DNA of 64,000 bases. Origin: Flaveria trinervia (Eukaryota > Streptophyta > Magnoliopsida > Asterales > Asteraceae). The notes beneath the pieces are model-generated. The model was given only the letters and a program-made list of their open reading frames with translations. It was not told the DNA's origin and ran no database searches. The DNA is taken from NCBI GenBank assembly GCA_025506515.1, contig CM046453.1, forward strand, positions 4,088,987 to 4,152,986, given 5' to 3'. Positions 45,935-58,016 of this stretch are shown piece after piece. Within the stretch, counting starts at the first letter, position 1. Every line of letters starts with the position of its first letter. The translations under genes were made by a program, and so were the position numbers.

Positions 45935-48900
45935 AAATCAATACCTTCGTCTGCTGGCATCGTTCCTTCGAATAGTTGAGGGTACTTAAGCTTCATTTGA
46001 TCTTCCCGTTCCCATGTGAATTCCGGTCCACGTCGCGAATTCCAACGGATTTTAACAATAGGTATTGCTTGCTTAAGTGTTTTCACCTCACGGTCCATCA
46101 CCTCCACTGGTTCCTCAATAAAACGCAATTGTTCATCCACTGAATTTCTTCTAGTGGTACGACCGTCGTTTCATCAGTTATGCACTTCTTCAAGTTTGAC
46201 ACGTGAAATACATCATGAATTCCACTTAGCGAATCAGGTAGGGATAATCGATAGGCTACTGGACCTACTCTTTCCACAATCTCAAATGGTCCAACGTACC
46301 TCGGATTTAGTTTCCCTCGTTTACCAAACCGAACTACGCCTTTCCATGGTGAGACTTTCAACAAAACTTTGTCACCAACCTGAAACTCTAAAGGTTTCCG
46401 TCTCTTGTCAGCATAACTCTTTTGCCTGTCTCGCGCTGCAGCCATACGGTTCCGTATCTGTATAATTTTCTCAGTCGTCTCATGAATTAACTCGGGACCT
46501 GTTATTTGACTATCACCAATTTCCGCCCAGCAAACCGGTGATCGACATTTTCTCCCGTACAACGCCTCGAAAGGTGCTGCTTGTATACTAGTGTGATAAC
46601 TGTTGTTATAAGAAAACTCCACCAATGGCAGGTGAATTTCCAGTTATTCCCAAAGTCAATCACACAAGCACGTAGCATATCCTCCAACGTCTGTATAGTA
46701 CGCTCACTCTGACCATCCGTCTGTGGATGATATGCAGTACTCATATCCAAACGTGTACCCAAGGATTTCTGCAATGATTGCCAGAAATGTGACGTGAAAC
46801 GAGCGTCACGGTCAGAGATAATTGAGATCGGTACCCCGTGTCTCGAAACGATCTCCTTGAGGTACAGGCGAGTTAACTCTCATCTTGTCGGTTTCCTTTA
46901 TTGCAAGGAAATGAGCAGACTTTGTCAATCGATCCACAATAACCCATATCGTGTCACAACCAGTACTAGTCGGGGTAGTTAGTAATAAAGTCCATGGAGA
47001 TTTGTTCCCATTTCCACATTGGAATCTCGGGTTGTTGTAATAGTCCGGATGGTTTTTGATATTCCACTTTCACCTTCGAGCAGGTCAAACACTTGCTCAC
47101 GTACGTAGCTACATCCGCTTTCATGTTAGGCCACCAATAGTGAGCCTTTAGGTCATGGTACATCTTGTCGGATCCAGGATGTATAGAATACTTAGATTTG
47201 TGTGCCTCGCTCATAACTAAATCTCTCAGATTTCCATGAACAGGCACCCAAAGTCTATCCATGAAATACCGAATTCCATCCTCTTTCATCACTAGCTGCT
47301 TATCCATTCCCCTTAAAAATTCAGCACCAATTTTTCCACTTTAAAGCCTCTATTTGTGCCTCCTTAACTTGTTCGGGCAGTTGGGTACTGATAGTAAGCT
47401 GTAAAGCTCGCACCCGTCGGGGTTTAGCTGTTTCCTTCCTGCTTAAAGCATCGGCAACTACGTTCGCCTTTCCCGGATGATACTTAATTGCGCAATCATA
47501 ATCATTTAGTAGTTCCACCCAACGTCGCTGCCTCATATTCAACTCTTTTTGCTCAAAGATATGTTGAAGACTCTTGTGATCGTGTAGATTGTGCACTTGG
47601 TACCGTACAAATAATGTCTCCAGATCTTTAAGGCAAAAACTACTGCGCCCAATTCTAAGTCATGGGTAGTATAGTTCTTCTCGTGAACCTTTAGTTGTCT
47701 CGAGGCGTAGCTATCACCTTGTCTCGTTGCATCAAGACACAACCCAATCCTTGGATGGATGCATCGCAATACACCACAAAGTCATCTGTTCCCTCTGGTA
47801 ATGCTAATATCGGGGCAGTACAGAGTTTTTGTTTCAATAATTGGAAAGCTGATTCTTGACTCTCAGCCCATTTGTATGTCGTTCCTTTGTGAGTCAAGGC
47901 TGTGAGAGGTTGTGCGATCTTAGAAAATCCTTCTATGAATCGGCGGTAATATCCTGCTAATCCTAGAAATTGTCTTATCTCACTTGGGTTTTGGGTGTAG
48001 TCCAATTCTTTATCGCCTCAATTTTGGCAGGATCAACGTGTATTCCTTTCTCATTAACAATATGACCTAGGAATTGTACTTCTCTTATCCAAAAGTCACA
48101 CTTTGAGAATTTAGCATACAGCTGCTCATTTTTCAACAGTTCCAAGATCATTCGTAAGTGCTCTTCATGCTCCTCCTTGGTCCTAGAGTATATCAGTATA
48201 TCATCGATGAACACAATGACAAACTGATCAAGATAAGGTTTGCACACGCGGTTCATGAGGTCCATGAACACAGCAGGTGCATTAGTCAACCCAAAAGGCA
48301 TGACCAAGAACTCATAATGACCATAACGAGTACGAAATGCAGTCTTGGGAATATCTTCCTCTCGAACTCTGAGTTGATGATAACCAGATCTCAAGTCAAT
48401 CTTCGAGTAATAGCTTGATCCTTGAAGCTGATCGAACAAGTCGTCGATACGAGGTAAAGGGTATCGGTTCTTGACTGTTACTTTGTTTAACTCTCGATAA
48501 TCGATGCACATCCGAAATGTACCATCCTTCTTCTTAACAAAGAGTACAGGAGCTCCCCAAGGTGATGTACTAGGTCGAATAAAACCTTATCCAAAAGCTC
48601 CTGAAGTTGTGACGACAACTCCTGTAGTTCGTTTGGTGCTAATCGATAAGGTGCTCTAGCAATCGGAGCTGCGCCAGGAATCAACTCAATCTGGAATTCC
48701 ACTTGGCGGTGCGGTGGTAATCCAGGAAGATCTTCTGGGAACACCTCCGGAAAGTCGCGTACTACGGGAATATCCTCCATTCTCTTTTCTTCCTTTTGCT
48801 TATCGGTTACAAGTGCTAGGATAGCCACGCGGCCTTTCGTAACAACTTTTGAGCTTTCATATACGAGATGATGCCTATCACAGCACCACTCCTATCACCT

Positions 48901-49255
48901 TTGACAGTAAGAATTTGATCACCAACCGGGATCCGTATAATCTTCTCGTGACATATGACTTCCGCTTGCTTGCTAGAGAGCCAATCCATGCCTATCACAA
49001 CATCAAAACTTCCCAGCGTAACAGGCATGAGATCTATAGCGAAAGTATGACCAGCAAGTTCTATCCTACAGTCTTTAAGGATATGCGTTACATGGATTTG
49101 TTTACCGTCGGCTAATTCCACAGTGTACTTAGATTCTAAAGCAGAAGGTATATCACTTAAAAGACTACAGAATTTTAAGGACACAAAACTCCTATCGGCT
49201 CCAGTATCAAATAGTACCGTAGCAAAACAACCATTAACAGGGAATCTACCAGTAA
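45898..49255 (-). pseudogene. gypsy pol of copy 2
   Basis: The better copy. A 178-codon RT frame (47975-48511) carries CIDYRELNK, SKIDLRSGYHQL, MPFGLTNAP and FIDD (48200-48211). RNase H lies at about 47600-47800, the integrase zinc finger and core at about 46500-47200, and the end with VKIRW and EFTWERED at 45980-46070. The protease (LFDTGADRSFVS, 49180-49215) is continuous with the end of gag in the 219-codon frame 48816-49475, with no intron between gag and protease, unlike the plus-strand element. About nine small indels interrupt the whole. Confidence 0.9.
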
Positions 49256-50626
49256 CAGTTGTGGGATCATTTAGAGCCTCACCTGAGCCAATGACGAAGG
49301 CTCTCCCTTTGGCTCCATCTCTATTGCCGCCATTTCCAGTGCCATTTCCACCATTGTTGTTATTATTGCCATTGTTGTTGTTGTTCCCATGATTGTTGGT
49401 GTTGTTGTTGTTGTTGCCATTTCCGTTCCTTCTCAGTTGTGGGCAGTTTCGTTTGTAATGCCTTCTTTCCCACACTCAAAACAACCCTTAGGGGTTTCTT
49501 GAGATTGTTGTGGCCTCTTCATTAGTTCACCACGGCAATCCTTCGCAGCGTGTCCAATCTTTCCACAACGTTGACACTTGAAGTTATCACACCGTCCCAC
49601 ATGGTGGTAGTTACACCGTGGGCATTTAGGATGTCTGCCGCCGTAACCGCTGGGTCCTTGGTTATTTGGGGCAGTTTGGTTGAAATTGCGGTTATTATCG
49701 AACCGCCGCTGTTGCTGCTGAGCTGGTGTTGTTGCTGTTGGGATTGTTGTTGACCGCCAGACGATGATGATGATGATTTGTTGTTGCTATTGCTGGGAGC
49801 ATCCCACTTCTTTTGTTGTCGGGCACGCTCACCACAGCGCCCCGTTTGGGTAGACGCCCTTGCTCTACCGCCTGGTCAGTAAGTTTGTGAGCAATCTGGA
49901 TGGCCTGCTGGATCGTAGTTGGGTTAGAAGCCGTTACCATACTTTGGATTTCAGGCACCAATCCTCGTATGTAGTGCTCGATTCTCTTGTGTGTCTCATT
50001 AACCATTCCTGGACACAATGTGGCCAGCTCATGAGTACGGGTGTATAAGCCTCAATTTCGAACCCTTCATCTTGAGCTGCCAGAATTCCATCTCCAACTT
50101 TTGCACCTCATTTCGAGGACAGTACTCCTCGATCATCATATCCTTGAACTCATTCCAGGGGAGTCCATTTGCCATCGCTTGTCCAAGCATCTGGACTTGC
50201 GCGTTCCACCATGACAGGGCAGCACCCTCCAATGTCCCGGTGGCATACTTTACTTGATCCGCGGTGGACAGTTACATTTGGAGAAAACGGACTCAGTCTT
50301 CTCAAACCAGCGTACAAGCCCTACAGCACCCTCTGTACCGCTGTAGGTGTGTGGTTTGCAGTCCATGAAGGACTTGTATGTACACACTGGTGGTCCTGTT
50401 TTAACACAACACACGTTAATCAAACATCCCCTATAGTTATAAAGGATATCAGATTGATTTGTTTTTTCTATCATTGTTTACCTGCTGGCTGACCCGCATG
50501 GGCAGCAGCCACTGCCGCTGAACATGCTCATTAATTAGAGCAGCCAATTCCGCAGGAGTCATGTTAATAGCACCACCACCCTGTTCTCCGGTGCCACGTC
50601 CACCGTCCACGTCCACGAGCGTCCAT
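49256..50626 (-). pseudogene. gag of copy 2, interrupted by an intron-like segment
   Basis: ATG at 50626, 268 nt below the stop of the extra ORF. Arg/Gly-rich start, then an Ala-rich helix. An intron-like segment (50396-50481) interrupts it, followed by the gag core (50029-50395), Gln/Ser/Asn-rich tracts (49690-49860) and two CCHC knuckle remnants at about 49440-49640. A long Asn/Gly stretch (GNNNNN type) lies at about 49330-49430. Frameshifts at about 50265, 50045, 49815 and elsewhere. Confidence 0.8.
50396..50481 (-). other. putative 86-nt intron in gag (copy 2)
   Basis: On the minus strand, AG|GTAAACAATG at 50482/50481 and TTAAAACAG|GA at 50396/50395. A TGA falls four codons in if it is not removed. 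Removal keeps the gag frame open across the junction. The inside is AT-rich (over 60 percent), as expected of plant introns, and the size is near the plant minimum. Confidence 0.6.
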
Positions 50627-50894
50627 TCTTTTCACTTTATATTCACAATCAATAATGAGTAACATCATACACATTTAACTCATTGAAGCGTAGTAAACAG
50701 TAAATGAAAGAAATAACATATCATCACAACCACAACATTCTTAACAAAATAATAACCAAAGTAAATAAATTGCAATAAGTCACAACGTATTTAGCAATGT
50801 CAAAATTGAAGTTTTGTCGTTCGTGTGGGGAAACAACCCTTCCCACATAGGTTTCAAAAAGAAAACACTACGTAGTCTAAGTCATATAAAGAAA

Positions 50895-51596
50895 TCAATC
50901 GACAATGTCAGACCCATCACTATCATCCTCCATCTCCTCCGGTTCCTCTTCCTCGGGTCCCTCCTCGGGATCCTCCTCATCCTCAGAGTCTGCGGCAGGA
51001 GCAGGAGCTATAGCAATCTGGAGTGCTGCTAGTTGAGCTTCTAATATGGCAATCCTATTATCGGCTATGGCGTCCCGCTGTTCACGAGCAGTCACGCGTC
51101 CTTGGAGTGCCATAACACCATCTTGCATATGGTGACAACCGTTCAGCGTCTTCCCGTGTTCTTCCTTGAGTTCGTCCAATTGATGTCTCAGGTTGTACAC
51201 CTCTTGCTGTAGTGTACAGACATCACTCGTGAGTCGTCTTACGCGATGCTGTTCAGTATCCAATGCAGCCATTAGTGCAGCAATCAGTTGCTCGTTAGAC
51301 TGCGTCGTTCGTGGGAGTGAAGGCATGGGTTGATTGGCATTGTTCCTAGTCCTTGGCTTTAGGACAGGTACGCGTTCCCTAAACATGATATGGTCAACAA
51401 ACCTAGGATAAGAACGCCAGTCACGCGGAGGGTCACGCTTCATCAACGCGAATGGTTGATCCCAGTCAATCTCCTCTCGGGGATAAGCCAGTCTGGGCCA
51501 ATCGAATCCATCATCAGGTACAGGTGCGGGAGGTGGGGATTCAGATCGTGTAGGTGATTCGGGTCGTTTACCCGGAGCTCTTGAAGACGATGCCAT
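50895..51596 (-). CDS. extra ORF between primer site and gag (233 aa)
   Basis: Intact frame on the same strand as gag-pol. The ATG at 51596 is preferred over an in-frame ATG 17 codons upstream because it has a strong context (GCAGCATGG) and starts the compact MASSSRAPGK sequence. Features: a Pro/Ser/Arg-rich N-terminus (1-30); a Trp/Pro/Asp-rich block (30-65, with DWPRLAYP and DPPRDWRSYP); a basic patch (75-90); a predicted coiled coil of about 85 residues (105-190, heptads around LTSDVCTLQQEVYNLRHQL); and a tail of about 35 residues that is mostly Glu/Asp. No zinc finger, protease or transmembrane segment. I do not recognise the family. A particle-associated or RNA-binding accessory role is a guess from the coiled coil and basic patch. 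The second copy in the window supports that it belongs to the element. Confidence 0.75.
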   Translation of the reverse strand: MASSSRAPGKRPESPTRSESPPPAPVPDDGFDWPRLAYPREEIDWDQPFALMKRDPPRDWRSYPRFVDHIMFRERVPVLKPRTRNNANQPMPSLPRTTQSNEQLIAALMAALDTEQHRVRRLTSDVCTLQQEVYNLRHQLDELKEEHGKTLNGCHHMQDGVMALQGRVTAREQRDAIADNRIAILEAQLAALQIAIAPAPAADSEDEEDPEEGPEEEEPEEMEDDSDGSDIVD

Positions 51597-51715
51597 GCTG
51601 CAGATAATGTGATGTGTATGCCAATGAGTGTACAGTCGATGGAACAAGAAACAGGTAACTAACTAACTGTGCGGTTATAGTCTAGTGTGTATGCAACCTA
51701 GTTCCCTATAACAAT

Positions 51716-51728
51716 GGCTCTGATACCA
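51716..51728 (-). promoter_or_regulatory. primer binding site, copy 2
   Basis: Minus-strand TGGTATCAGAGCC, three bases inside LTR 3. Confidence 0.93.
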
Positions 51729-51731
51729 ATC

Positions 51732-54449
51732 TGTCACACCCTCAAAATCCACTTGCGGAGTTTTACCGCGAGGCGTGTGAACAAACCAGGATCACAGTCA
51801 ATAGTTACTCAGAACGACTCTATATGCCATAACATAACAATTCAACCAAAATACAACGTTAATTAATGCGGAAGCGTTTTTGAAAACAACCCAAGTCTAT
51901 AAAGTATAACTTATGGCAAAACAAGTGCCAAACCAAAAGTAAACATAATTGTTAAAATGACACATTGTCTTGAAGCATAATGTCTTAAATGAAGTGAACC
52001 GTGCAGTGCTCCTATGGCAAGCAAGTTAAGGACCTGAGAAAAGCATACTAAAATGTCAACACATAGGTTGGTGAGTTCAAGAGTTGAGTTCAATAAACAT
52101 GTAAACAGTTGCGATAAATATAAGCAGTGTATGGTAATAGATAGCTAGTCTATTATCAACAAATATTAATACATAGTGATTTTGCAATTGAAGCTGACTG
52201 TGATAGTTGTTGCCTCCTGTCACGACTTACCATGTCGTGACAATGATCAATAGGACAAATTGCACCGGTTGACCTCGAGTCACACAGGTGGGGCTCGTCA
52301 GACCCAGTAGTACTACCCAAGTTTCCCCGCTATTAAATATTAACAATTCAAAAGTGTGAGGACTTTTCTCATGGTAAACAGCACTATATTAATATTTTAC
52401 ACAACTTAAATAATAAAAGCGTTCGTATAAATACCAGTATGCTATCTCCCCCAAAAGAGATTAAGTAAAGAGTGGGGCATGAACACCTGATGTATGCAAA
52501 GGTACTTAGGGTATTTTGAGAAACGAGAGGATAGCCAACCTTCACAGGTTACCTAGATCATGTGAGTACATAAGTACGTGTAAATAAAAGACATGTGAAA
52601 CCCTAATCATACCAAAATCAAAGACTCAAGCTTCCAGACAAATAGACACGTTTGACCTAGTTGACCCGTTTGACCCGTTGGTGACATTATGAGTTATAAT
52701 TCAAATAAAGCCAATGAACACATACAACATACATGATAAGCATTCAAACAGTATCATACATATGCTATATCAACCCGGTGTATCACCTAGATCATCATAC
52801 AATCAACTACTATACAAGTCATGCGAATCTAGCACATTAACATAACCATTAGCTACAAAACAACTAACATGTCATACAAGGTTCAACCATTCATCACATG
52901 CCATGTGAAGCCACTCACGACTTCACATCCTAAACCCTGCCAATCCCACTAAGTAGGGGCCTCAGATCCGCACGCGTGTATAATGATCACAACCAAATTC
53001 TTTAAGCATATACATTGCATTCACAACATCACAACAATCAATTACCAGACCCAAGCATGATGTCCTACTACTACACAAACCCAAACCATACATGATTACC
53101 AATTCCAATTATCACCCATGATCATCCAAACATGCCATACAACTAATTTAACACGTTCTATTACACTAGGATCCATCCTTGAACATATAGCAAGTTCCTA
53201 TCGTCTCAAACATGATCACAACATCATACTTCAACATTTACACAAATAAAGTTTCCTTTTTGGGAAAGAACACCAAAATCTATCAAACATCCAAAGCATA
53301 CATGAATTCATCAATAATATACCAATTCAACTCATACTAACATCTAAGCATGATCAACACACTAAAACACCTCAATCCAACAATCTTCATAAACAAAAGT
53401 TTCTACTTTTGGCAAGCTATGATCAACATCATCAAATTAAAGATTTCTAGCATTCATAATACCAATCTAGCATCTAATTATCATCATGAACACACCCATA
53501 ACATCATAGCATCCATAATTCAACATTTCATGCAAATAAAGTTACTATTCTTAGTAACCTATGAACAATGCATCCAAATCCCAACTTTCTTGCATAATCA
53601 ACGTATTCTAACATTCATACAACCCAATTATCATCAACCATTCATCAAACAACCATCATTCATCCATAATCATACAATTTACGAATTAGGGTTTGCTCAA
53701 AACCAATTTCATGATCAATCCACTAAAAACATGTAATTCACCCATGATCGACGTTAACTAACATGTATTCAACCTAACTAACATATAAACATCATCAAAC
53801 AACAACCAATTCGACCTAATGAGGGTCAATTCCGCAAATTAGGTTCGGCCATAATGAACACTTCACAAAAACTCGCAAAAACTAACCTTTAAACTTGTAA
53901 TTGCTTGAAATTGATGATTCCTAAGCGTTGTATAACTTGTAATCGAATCAAATGATGTTTCCTTGCTTGTTCTTGGCTGATTTCGCAAAGGGAGGGTGTG
54001 GGATGGGGATCGCGGCCGATGGGGGGGAATTAGGTTTGGGTTTGTTTTATTAAATTTTAATTTACATATTTACCCTTTTAACCCTTGTGTTTTGGTTTTT
54101 ATAAAAACTAAGCTTTAAACTCTTTGTAAAGTGTTTTTAACTTCATAATATAAAGATATAAACTTATGAAAATCATTATATATCTTATCTTTATAAAAAC
54201 ACAAGACATACGAATAAATAGACACGTTTCCGCGTTACGCGATAAATTCTTTAATTAACGTTTATAAATGTGTAAACACATAAACATAAACCAATACTCA
54301 CATAATCACTTAGATTAACATCAAATTAACATTATTCATTATTATTAGGTCACCAACGTTCAACGACAACTAGTGTGTGCTCACGACACGTGTTTACAAG
54401 ACTTAACGGAACTAACGGAGGTTGGTAACGGAAATTTCCGGATGTCACA
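51732..54449 (-). repeat. LTR 3 (5' LTR of copy 2)
   Basis: 2718 bp, same ends as LTR 1 and LTR 2. It abuts the right-hand ACTGA. A 128-codon plus-strand frame inside it is not coding. Confidence 0.95.
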
Positions 54450-54454
54450 ACTGA

Positions 54455-55000
54455 GAACATCTAAGCATGTTAAGTACAAAATATTAAAACTAATGAAGCT
54501 ACAACGACTGAAGAAACAGCTCTTCAGTCGTTTTACAAAATACTGAAACATAAAAATATAAAACTACCTATCACAACACTGAAGAAGTAATCTTCAGCAG
54601 TTGTGACAAACTACTGAGGCTTCAGTACTTGATCTTCAGACTTTGACCTTCAGGTGTTTTCATCGCTGATGACTTCAGTAGATATCATCAGAGGATGTCT
54701 TCAGTCTTTGTTTCAGACTTTGTACATCGGTTGTTGACTAAGCACTTGTAAACTATTCAGCTGTTGTACTTCAGTACTTTGGTCTTTCAGCTTCAGCACT
54801 TGTGTCTTCAGCTGTTGTCACTTAGCATTAGTTCTTCAGCTGTGAGGTCTTCAACACTTGATCTTCAGCTGTTGAAGTTTTCAGCACTGTCAAAACTACT
54901 GATGAGGCTTTCAGCAGCTGTTGTGATACCATGTGGGACTTGGAGGTTTTCTGATCTTGGCTCATTGGTTCTTTTGATCCAACATCTTATACTCTGCGTT
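54455..55000 (-). repeat. CTTCAG-rich retroelement leader and LTR edge
   Basis: Twelve CTTCAG hexamers, often as CTTCAGCTGTTG, lie between about 54510 and 54880. At 54924-54931, TGATACCA reads TGGTATCA on the minus strand, preceded there by AAGTCCCACA, like an LTR end followed by a primer site. So this is probably the 5' leader of a minus-strand LTR element into which the gypsy cluster inserted. CAACATCTTATACT at 54982-54995 recurs at 32355-32368. Confidence 0.5.
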
Positions 55001-57465
55001 TAAATGATTCGATAGAATTAAATCAATGTATTCTTCTCATCATAATAACCTATACAAACATAAATACAAGATGTTATAATGGAAATGCTGCCTTCACAAT
55101 CACTTGCTTTGAATGGTATTTAGGTTACGTGCTATGCAAGTAATTATTTTTTTAAAATATTAGTTTTCTTAAGTACTTCTACTCTTTTAACTACAACAAT
55201 TACTAATCAACTATCAAATATCAAATATCAGTATTTAAACTATAGTTTTGTATAGAGAATCTTAACGCTTACCATTTGGTTATCAACACGACTATTTAAT
55301 ATATACTAATTACCAATTTGTTTTATGATTGAGGTTGTATCTCATGCTTAAAATGTTTTTCAAAAAGGAATTAATTTTTTTACTTTAAGCTCAAAGTTTT
55401 CATTTTCTGCAAAATGACATCATAAAATTTGGTTTTTTTAACCCAAATCTTTTCATAATTTGCAATTTAACATCATAGTTTTTTACTTTTCATTTTAGTC
55501 TCATATACTTTTGATCTTTTGTAAATTTTCTTTCGACGTTTCGTTCTAAATTTTGCAAATTAACACAACTCAACATGCATGTGTCGTTCAACATTTTTAC
55601 GTTTCGCTCTAAATTTTGTGAGTTAACACGACACACACACATTCGTGTATGGTTTAACATTTTTACCTTAGTTTTTTCCCATTTGGTAGGTTCATCGCAA
55701 CACGTGATCGTATATCGAATTAGTTGTACTTTTTGTGTTTTACGTTTTGGTCTAATTTTTTCGCATTAACACACCACAACTTTAATGTTCGTGGTCACTA
55801 ACGCTGGTGTGACATTGTACTATCTGATATGGTTTTACGCCACCGCTGCAACGCAACTAATTCTAGTTAACTCTTAATTACTAGTTTTTGGAATATATTT
55901 GACAATATCAGAGGGTTGTTTAATTTGTTAGTTGTAGCCCGTCAGAGCAATTGAACTGGGCCAGAACCATCAGCCCATTACTTTTAACCATATTAGGCCC
56001 AATTGAGGTTCGAATAGTAGCGGTTCAAAATAATCATGAAATCATCCATTTAAGCACCATACAAAACCGCATTTAAAAAAAACCGGACCGGCTTTGGGTT
56101 TAGAACAACCAAAAGATAGTGAAAACAGAACGACTCAAACCAATTCAAATTAGAAACCAATTTACAAGGGAGAAAAACATGATTAGATTGAAACTAGTTT
56201 GGTTTGAAACCGTAAATCGGTTCGAATCACTTTCAACAAGTTTAATGGAAAGGTTCTCAAAACTAGTTTTAATACACATTCATTTTATTAGAATGCAAGT
56301 ATATATGGGGATTGGTGATGGTGGTGACAACAAAAATAAGTAGATGGATTTATTGAAAACCATACTATAAATGAAAATCGTAAAATCAGGGGTTACATAA
56401 ATGTAAATACGTGTTACGAAGTGTACCACTAAAAGTTACGTATATGTATGAGTTATGTATATGTAAATACGTGTTACCAAGTGCACAACGTGGAGTTAGG
56501 CACATGTAGCTCCTATAAGTTATGTATATATAAGTCGTTTCATCGTCATTCACGTTCCTTGAAGTTTATATTAAAAAATATATAATGGCCATGAAAAATA
56601 ATGTTGAAGTTTTACTCAAACATACTTTAAACAATTTAAAAGTTAAATCATTATAGATTATGTGATTGTATAGTGGTGGTTTTTACGGTTTTTAATAATA
56701 AATACGGCTTTTATTTGATCCATCCCCGTGGGAATGAATGGTAGAAGAGATAATTGAATGAAAAGAAAACAAATGAGAGTAAATGAATGATTTTAGGATG
56801 TTTAGAAAGAATAAGATTCTTTGCGTAATTGATAATTTCATTTCATTATTTCTGTTATTGACCAACCAAACATCTTTTTTTTCATCCTCTCAGAATGATT
56901 CATTTCATTATTTCTGTTATTTTTTTTACATACCAAACACTAGCAGACTATCTCGATAAAAGATTCTTCCTTTTCCGCTCCACCTTTATTCCTCTGGTAA
57001 TTTTCTTATTCATTCTCTCTTATCTCATCAATCAAAATGATATTATGTGCAATTTGATTGAAAGGAACTCTTAAAACCAAATCAAATCTTTTTGGAAAGA
57101 TTATGAAATCGAATCAATAAACAAAAAGTTGCAATACAATTGGTTCGTTGTCATTTGACATTCTCTGTTTGATTTCTTGTCCTATTAGATTGAAAATTTG
57201 TAATATATTAATGAAACATACACGATGAGACCACATAGATGTGTGTGTTAAGGGCGATCTATATATTACACATATGTTTATGACTTGTTTAACCTATCTA
57301 TTACTCGCTAACATGTGAACAACTCATTTGACTCGTATCGTTGAATGGGTTACACGGTGTGCTCGTGTAAAATAAGATTAAATTTTTATAGGTTTGAGTT
57401 TATGTTTTTAACACGAATAAACATATGAGTCATGTATGAGTTAATCGACATAATTGAAACACTTA
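55001..57465. other. AT-rich intergenic with a Helitron-like end
   Basis: No gene recognised. 55835-55866 (CCACCGCTGCAACGC ... TTCTAGTT) looks like a plus-strand Helitron 3' end. Upstream, at 55540-55800, the words TTTTGCAAATTAACAC, GTTCAACATTTTTACGTTTCGCTCTAAATTTTG and similar recur two to three times. 56400-56530 repeats ATGTAAATACGTGTTAC(G/C)AAGTG twice. Confidence 0.45.
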
Positions 57466-57860
57466 CGTAGAGGTGACAACAAGATGGGTAGCTTGTATTT
57501 AAGTCCTGTACACAAATGTAAAAACTTGTCTCATGCCCCGTCGGATACCCACTTACGCATTACCCATCGGGTATCAGATGTATGTGCGGGTATTGATTAT
57601 AAGTTTTAGTTTGTTAAAAGTTACCTATTGAGATTTCATACTAAAATTTTAACTATAAAAAAGTTGATGGATTGATAGATCGATTGCTATATTGCTACTC
57701 AATAGCAAAGAAAATAAAATGTTTATAGATATAATTCACATAAACTGGGTAATCATAATGGTTTCACACCTACCATTATAGTCATCTCATACCTATAAAA
57801 ATTATTAAAAATCAAATTCATACCTAACCTAACACATAAATACAATGTTTTGATTTTCAA
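57466..57860. mobile_element. hAT-like MITE fragment, same family as 30729-31331
   Basis: Begins TAGAGGTGACAACAAGATGGG and contains CGGATACCC, TACCCATCGGGTATC and GCGGGTATTG, the motif set of the element at 30729. The right end is not defined. Confidence 0.35.
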
Positions 57861-57868
57861 GTTAAAAT

Positions 57869-57983
57869 CAATCTTTTCATAACCGGATCGGACGTTGAAC
57901 CGAACGCTTTACTGCTTTGGTGGTTGGACCAGATTTAACTATATTTTAATTATATTTATATATGTAGTTAAATATAAGTAATT

Positions 57984-58016
<33 letters not shown>

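Larger units (their letters stand above)
34364..54449 (-). mobile_element. gypsy cluster: LTR-internal-LTR-internal-LTR, minus strand
   Basis: Three full LTRs of about 2.7 kb (34364-37070, 43040-45759, 51732-54449) separated by two 5.97-kb interiors (37071-43039 and 45760-51731), all in one orientation. ACTGA lies at 34359-34363 and 54450-54454, and no duplication brackets the middle LTR. So the whole 20.1-kb block occupies one insertion site. Unequal recombination between LTRs of two alleles or sister chromatids gives exactly this structure; an assembly duplication would too. Confidence 0.93.

Noticed and set aside
53350..53736. 128-codon ORF in LTR 3
   Set aside because: The equivalent positions of LTR 1 and LTR 2 do not keep the frame, and the sequence is an LTR.
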